A DNA stretch of 31,775 nt from Cyanobacteria bacterium HKST-UBA02 (GTDB lineage: Bacteria > Cyanobacteriota > Vampirovibrionia > Obscuribacterales > Obscuribacteraceae), in contig JAGQHH010000191.1 in assembly GCA_020431945.1 (NCBI GenBank), positions 1-31,775 of the forward strand, in the 5' to 3' direction. Positions 31,683 through 31,775 of the stretch are shown one piece after another. The notes below the pieces were generated by a model that saw nothing but the letters and a program-made list of their open reading frames with translations, did no database searches and had not been told where the DNA came from. The stretch's first letter is position 1; each line of letters begins with the position of its first letter. Both the position numbers and the translations under genes were made by a program.

Positions 31683-31775
31683 CGAGGAATTTTTATTATC
31701 TTCGATAGTATTATCAAACTCAAGACATCTCTCCGGGGATCGGATAGAGTTTCTCGAGTTTTTCTCTCTCCCCCT

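Overview
The window is a bacterial chromosomal segment with dense, GC-rich coding DNA, AT-richer gaps between genes, mostly ATG starts with good Shine-Dalgarno sequences, and many one- or two-gene units that switch strand. I see no phage, transposon, CRISPR array, tRNA or rRNA. The secreted proteins have ordinary signal peptides. The BT1/folate-biopterin-type transporter and a HtrA protease with one PDZ domain are both common in the cyanobacterial lineage. Together with the many lineage-specific proteins, this makes a non-photosynthetic relative of cyanobacteria (Vampirovibrionia/Obscuribacterales-like) a reasonable but unproven guess.

Layout. 1-2392 (minus): the start of a secreted protein that runs off the window, then a translationally coupled pair made of a membrane-anchored repeat protein and a mini zinc-ribbon membrane protein. 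2807-3613: a complete PP2C phosphatase. 3777-5997 (minus): two tandem paralogues of exactly 353 residues each, of no family I recognise, each preceded by a related leader hairpin. 6410-9685: a divergent pair of dehydrogenase homologues (opine-dehydrogenase-like and ketol-acid-reductoisomerase-like), the second overlapping the end of panC. Both dehydrogenases lack residues their families normally need. 9798-12512: a secreted protein with two retropepsin-type domains, and a small conserved protein. 13138-18113: a dephospho-CoA-kinase-like domain fused to a cysteine cluster, a membrane helix and an outer domain; then an OsmC protein, a BT1-type transporter behind a structured leader, a methyltransferase and a short protein. 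18333-23939: small secreted or unknown proteins around a HtrA protease. 24153-31617: lipid catabolism, with a FadJ/FadB-type multifunctional enzyme and thiolase operon, a patatin-like lipase and a long-chain acyl-CoA synthetase.

How the genes fit together. The last 7.5 kb can release fatty acids (patatin), activate them (acyl-CoA synthetase) and run the hydratase, dehydrogenase and thiolase steps of beta-oxidation; the acyl-CoA dehydrogenase is not here. Each of the three lipid transcription units has its own palindrome near its start. panC and the CoaE-like fusion both point to coenzyme A supply, and the KARI-like enzyme beside panC may be a reductase serving pantoate or another 2-keto acid.

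The most promising leads are the 353-residue tandem family with its leader hairpins, the two residue-depleted dehydrogenases next to panC, the CoaE-Cys-TM fusion, and the mini-ORF plus ribosome-site-sequestering hairpin ahead of the BT1-type transporter.
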